64,000 nt of DNA from VXPQ01 sp965223485 (lineage in GTDB: Bacteria; Bacteroidota; Rhodothermia; Rhodothermales; VXPQ01), in assembly GCA_965223485.1 (NCBI GenBank), contig OZ244993.1:2294001-2358000 (forward strand). The letters are read 5' to 3'. Position 1 is the stretch's first letter. The number at the start of each line of letters is the position of its first letter. Shown piece by piece: positions 63,301-64,000 of the stretch. The notes beneath the pieces were generated by a model. The model saw only the letters and a program-made list of their open reading frames with translations. It did no database searches and was not told the DNA's origin. Position numbers and translations under genes: made by a program.

Positions 63301-63874
63301 CTTAAACCGGCTTCGCAGCCTGAGCGAACTGGCTGCCGGACAGGAGGAACGGTTTGTGGACGGTTGGCGCATGGAGGGACGCTGGCGTCCGGCGCCGAAC
63401 TGGGGGTTACGGGCTGTGGTTGCCGGCGAGCAGGATCGTCTTGCAAGCGACGCCTTTGCTTCGCGCCGCTACGATGTGTCCGGATTCCGCCTGGAGCCGG
63501 AGGTTTCCTATGCTATTTCGGACCGTATACAGGTGATGACCTCTGCCTCATACGGGCGAAAAAAAGACGATTTCGGCGCGCGCAACTCGCAAATCCTGAA
63601 AGCCCCGGCGCAACTCCGGTACACGATCCCCCGGAAGCTTCAGGCGACGTTGCGCGCAGAGGTTGCCCGCGTTCGACTCGATGGCGAGGCCCTCGGTCTG
63701 GCCCGGTTTGAATTAACGGATGGCAGGGGACCCGGCTGGTCGAGCTTGTGGTCTTTCCGTGCCCGGTACACCGTGAACGAATACCTCCGGGCGACCTTTT
63801 CGTACGATGGGCGGGCGCCTGCTGCTGCGCCGGTCATTCATACGATGCAGTTACAGTTGAGCGCATTGTTTTGA
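60359..63874 (+). CDS. Very large outer-membrane/envelope protein of unknown function
   Basis: 1171 aa. Signal peptide MIARLVATGIALTFFAAQARAQ. The region GSITRGMLVGNNRDVTLESG, AVLTDENTPILPEGTTQRIEEFDRVFIGL and LGDFDLRF resembles repeats in surface proteins of Bacteroidota and, loosely, part of the SprA outer-membrane channel. GPYRLEGAEGERFVLIVPGSETVFVDGQRLVRG and DYVIDYATAEISFT look like short beta-sandwich modules. The last 500 residues alternate strands and end MQLQLSALF with a terminal Phe, as in barrels. It follows the NHL protein with a 4-nt overlap. The SprA likeness is faint and I would not name it so. Confidence 0.65.
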   Translation: MIARLVATGIALTFFAAQARAQEAAPAPEIFRRDTLDVSAAQPFRLVPIVLPGSERVLADGVALDTTRYRLDYRYARLRVDDVSGIEELVIEYRTLPFRFRDLYRRHELAEERADEQAEGVLPGSGEEPLRLLPATSGLQHNGSITRGMLVGNNRDVTLESGLRMQLSGPLSDQVHVQAVLTDENTPILPEGTTQRIEEFDRVFIGLDVPHARAELGDFDLRFASGEFSAFSRRLQGASVMASLPDGGAIGGRVKAAGAVTRGLFRSQEIEPLDGVQGPYRLEGAEGERFVLIVPGSETVFVDGQRLVRGETNDYVIDYATAEISFTQNLIVTADKRIKVEFQYSTSRFTRTLAGVEMEMHFLQHPETADRGMSGRFGISVIREADSRDFSEEFGFGAEDSLALARAGDGMAIAGAAQRVEFDPEAPYIQYRREIRPGADTVYVALDRAPLPSEAVFRVRFTHVGEGLGSYERTGRAVNGILYEYRGPGMGSYLPVRLLPKPEMHRMIDMRGAFSPIPAFEVFGEWGRSLNDGNRLSTLDASDDIGDAVLAGVRLKPSSLGGIRLSGEMRRRHVASSFAAFDRIRPVEFERRWNVTFRRNLGVGSLSVDETIDEGDLRFDFLEDSNVRGELGRIALGDGFEADRRAAYVAVHEGGLPRLDYEAETITARDSVAGEQGRWFRQSGSMEYPFGGGRLSPRIEFEHEDRMQEAVGADSLLRPSFRFLEVRPGLAWKDGSFGMATFVERRVEDDWIAGSVKPAATSWTGRTTFEWRPSSALDAEGSVGFRTRRFTERFRIEQNRRNAESLLLKLSSVWRPFSRSIQANVLYDGMTERSPVLQEIYIRTGPEIGQFVWEDGNEDGLVQVDELLPERLPNEGSYVRTYIPSDTLVSVVNVRSRIRLELDPQRLWGRSDSRWKRRLSHVAARTVIEVQEKTRDPNTTSIYLLDLSRFRNADHTMNGRLRLGQDIFLFRSSPDYGLDISLNRLRSLSELAAGQEERFVDGWRMEGRWRPAPNWGLRAVVAGEQDRLASDAFASRRYDVSGFRLEPEVSYAISDRIQVMTSASYGRKKDDFGARNSQILKAPAQLRYTIPRKLQATLRAEVARVRLDGEALGLARFELTDGRGPGWSSLWSFRARYTVNEYLRATFSYDGRAPAAAPVIHTMQLQLSALF

Positions 63875-64000
63875 TGGTTTTGATCGGGATGTGGGCAACC
63901 GGAGCATCCGGATGCGCAATTAAAGCATCGATAATCCGTTCCCTGGCTCGCCGTTTCACTTGACGAGCATCATGATTTGCACCATGATCTTGTCTTGCGC
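63874..64000 (+). other. Possible start of a further lipoprotein gene, cut by the window edge
   Basis: ATG at 63874 overlaps the stop of the large envelope protein (TGATG). The frame reads MVLIGMWATGASGCAIKASI, which looks like a lipoprotein signal with its Cys, but stops after 29 codons at 63963. One base removed near 63960 would give a continuation reading DEHHDLHHDLVLR. This may be a broken gene or chance; too little is visible. Confidence 0.25.

Overview
The window looks like one continuous chromosome segment from a GC-rich member of the Bacteroidota/Rhodothermota, most likely the order Rhodothermales. This rests on gene content: two tandem S46 dipeptidyl-peptidase lipoproteins, PorV/PorQ-like outer-membrane proteins, a carboxypeptidase-regulatory-like TonB receptor paired with a DUF4249 lipoprotein, a DUF4835 protein, a GH3/beta-lactamase fusion, and haem A synthesis genes next to an ABC-2 exporter. 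No 16S gene is present, so the taxon is an inference.

Layout. 1-2957: pst phosphate uptake operon (pstC 3' part, pstA, pstB, phoU). 3010-5140: PorV-like protein and a membrane-anchored GT2 glycosyltransferase. 5109-12278: an ebo cluster on the minus strand, read eboA-eboB-[gap]-eboD-eboE-eboF. The position where the UbiA-type prenyltransferase gene eboC is expected instead holds an oppositely oriented Fic AMPylase gene (9230-10384) with its own promoter and a palindrome over its start codon. 12526-20901: TonB, TonB receptor plus DUF4249, a small membrane protein, the GH3/beta-lactamase fusion and a cysteine-poor FmdB homologue. 20998-25459: an accessory island with a 97-aa basic protein, an ImmA/IrrE metalloprotease with a large unknown N-terminal part, and a DUF4062-type gene that is frameshifted and split by a complete IS256-family element (1328 bp, 28-bp ends, 8-bp target duplication). 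25482-29251: ctaA-ctaB-ABC ATPase-ABC permease. 29362-36055: glmM, ferritin, an IS3-type remnant, groES-groEL, a DUF2085 protein, a 14-bp tandem repeat and two membrane-associated unknowns. 36143-45696: mutY, a BamA/TamA-like porter, NUDIX, secG, RNase P RNA, a degenerate zinc-ribbon coiled-coil protein, Nif3-like, RpiB-like, MFS, class V aminotransferase, tRNA-Arg(CCU). 46050-50590: zinc-ribbon protein, a helix-hairpin-helix/barrel protein with a PorV/PorQ-like partner, a DUF4835 protein, tRNA-Leu(UAG). 50780-63874: two S46 peptidases, mutS, purD, an NHL-repeat protein and a 1171-aa envelope protein, all plus strand and tightly packed.

How the genes work together. Much of the window is cell-envelope work: TonB with its receptor and lipoprotein for uptake, S46 peptidases for extracytoplasmic peptides, PorV/PorQ/DUF4835 proteins reminiscent of type IX secretion accessory factors, a BamA-like assembly protein and SecG. 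The ebo genes probably handle modification or periplasmic delivery of an unidentified small molecule. The two most unusual points are the ebo cluster with Fic in place of eboC, and the ImmA/IrrE plus 97-aa pair beside a decayed DUF4062 gene. All functional statements come from reading sequence motifs and remembered family knowledge; no database search was run.
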